The notes under the pieces: model-generated
Database searches by the model: none
The model's input: the letters and a program-made list of their open reading frames with translations, nothing else
Told to the model about the DNA's origin: nothing
Part shown: piece after piece, positions 63,157 through 64,000 of the stretch
Position numbering within the stretch: position 1 is the first letter of the stretch
Layout of the letters: every line of letters begins with the position of its first letter
Made by a program: the position numbers and the translations under genes
Assembly (NCBI RefSeq): GCF_024171785.1
Contig: NZ_JAMTCK010000002.1
Location: forward strand, 434,001 to 498,000
Origin: Goodfellowiella coeruleoviolacea
GTDB lineage: Bacteria; Actinomycetota; Actinomycetes; Mycobacteriales; Pseudonocardiaceae
DNA: 64,000 nucleotides
Direction: 5' to 3'

Positions 63157-64000
63157 GTGGCGTCGGTGATCGGCAAGCGGGTGAACGGGCGGACGTACTA
63201 CTACCTGGTGGAGTCCGGGCGGGTGGACGGCCGCCCCCGGATCGTGGCGCAGCGCTACCTGGGGTCGGCCGAGGACATCGTCGCCGCACTGGACGGCGCC
63301 GGCGCCGTGCCGGCGAGCACCAGGCAGCTGTCCTTCGGGGATGTCGCCGCGGTCTGGGCCACGCTGGAGCGGCTCCAGCTGGCGCGCGTGGTCGACGAGG
63401 TGGTGGGGCGGGGCAGAGGGCGGGTGTCGGTGGGCAACTACCTCGCCCTCGCCGTGCTGCACCGGGCGACCGCGCCGGCCACGAGCCTCGCCGAGTGGTG
63501 GGCGAACACCGCCGCCCGGCGTTTCGTGCGGCCCCGACCGCCCGCGGACGCCGTGCGCGACGAGCTGTTCTGGCGGGCGACCGCCCGGCTCACCGGGGCG
63601 CACCTGGACCGCGTCGAGCAGGCGGTGGCCGCGTCGGTGTGGCGGTGGCTGGGCCCGGCGCGGCCCAGCACCCTCACGGTGGACGTGCCGGGGTTCGCCA
63701 CCTACGCGGAGACCGAGACCGCGGCGGCGACCCCGACCGGGCTGACCGTGCTGGTCACCAGGGACGGGGCCATCCCGTTGACCTGGCACGCCTACCGGCG
63801 GGACAGCCCGGGCCTGGTGCCGTTCGGCGCGGTCGCCGAGCGGCTGGCCACCCGGCACCGGGCCGCGGTCGGGGAGACCTCCGGCACGCTGGTGTTCGAC
63901 GCCAGCCAGCACGCGCAACTGGACCTGGACGCCGACCAGCGGTTCGTGGGCGCGCTGCCGCTCGGCGACCACCCGGAGCTGCTGGCCAGACCCGCCTCGG
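63157..64000 (+). CDS. IS1634-like transposase, truncated at window end
   Basis: 281 codons open to the right edge. TYYYLVESGRVDGRPRIVAQ RYLG at the start resembles the IS1634/IS4-superfamily N-terminus, and TLTVDVPGF and LVFDASQHAQ resemble blocks that hold catalytic Asp residues. The GTG start at 63157 is plausible. A full IS end with inverted repeats has not been found at 63010-63156. It could be an intact element or a degraded copy; the rest is out of view. Confidence 0.7.
   Translation, partial: MASVIGKRVNGRTYYYLVESGRVDGRPRIVAQRYLGSAEDIVAALDGAGAVPASTRQLSFGDVAAVWATLERLQLARVVDEVVGRGRGRVSVGNYLALAVLHRATAPATSLAEWWANTAARRFVRPRPPADAVRDELFWRATARLTGAHLDRVEQAVAASVWRWLGPARPSTLTVDVPGFATYAETETAAATPTGLTVLVTRDGAIPLTWHAYRRDSPGLVPFGAVAERLATRHRAAVGETSGTLVFDASQHAQLDLDADQRFVGALPLGDHPELLARPAS

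Noticed and set aside
1-64000. tRNA, rRNA or riboswitch genes
   Set aside because: No cloverleaf-like segments or conserved rRNA or riboswitch cores were recognised by reading; a covariance-model scan would be decisive.

Overview
The window is chromosomal DNA of a high-GC actinomycete, most likely a member of the Pseudonocardiales. The evidence is the strong GC bias with GTG/TTG starts, a mycothiol ligase (MshC), a fused FO synthase for coenzyme F420 (FbiC), Ino1, an XRE/DUF397 pair, a DUF222-HNH protein, and a KamB-type 16S rRNA methyltransferase of the kind carried by aminoglycoside producers such as Streptoalloteichus. The genus cannot be fixed from sequence reading alone. No rRNA, tRNA, CRISPR array, phage or complete insertion sequence was seen; a partial IS1634-like transposase runs off the right edge.

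Layout. 0-0.6 kb: 3'-truncated kamB-type aminoglycoside resistance gene. 0.76-12.8 kb: a complete L-rhamnose uptake and catabolic locus. It has a divergent LacI regulator, an ABC importer (ATPase, two permeases, lipoprotein), mutarotase, isomerase, a fused aldolase/lactaldehyde dehydrogenase, a small HTH protein and rhamnulokinase. 12.7-17.4 kb: flavin reductase-like protein, a secreted protein, a GlcD-type flavoprotein, and a membrane protein/pentapeptide-repeat pair. 17.4-21.3 kb: MaoC, FabG and two acyl-CoA dehydrogenases. 21.3-28.7 kb: MarR, TetR/flavin monooxygenase pair, LipB, M50 protease, DUF397/XRE pair, small proteins. 28.8-31.6 kb: MBL-fold/CGNR pair and an HNH protein. 32.2-37.6 kb: a probable modified diketopiperazine locus with two methyltransferases, a cyclodipeptide synthase (CDPS), a GlxA/AraC-type regulator and an MFS exporter. 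37.8-45.5 kb: NAD(P)-binding protein, LhgO, a ClpB-like unfoldase, MshC and a Tat-secreted protein. 45.6-51 kb: P450 remnant, PanE-like/TetR pair, HxlR/SnoaL pair, RNase Z and an alpha/beta hydrolase. 51-64 kb: desaturase, RtcB/archease, Ino1, a four-gene operon (GalE-like, amidohydrolase, GT4, GNAT), FbiC and the transposase fragment.

The two most noteworthy items are these. (1) A recurring DNA structure: at nine or more gene 3' ends, a short segment that includes the stop codon is tandemly duplicated, with units of 14-86 bp and 2-6 copies. At two junctions between co-directional genes this creates micro-ORFs whose start and stop overlap the neighbouring genes. (2) The CDPS locus. Its catalytic residues align with AlbC at a constant offset of 11, and two different methyltransferases precede it with no cyclodipeptide oxidase, which suggests an uncharacterised methylated diketopiperazine.
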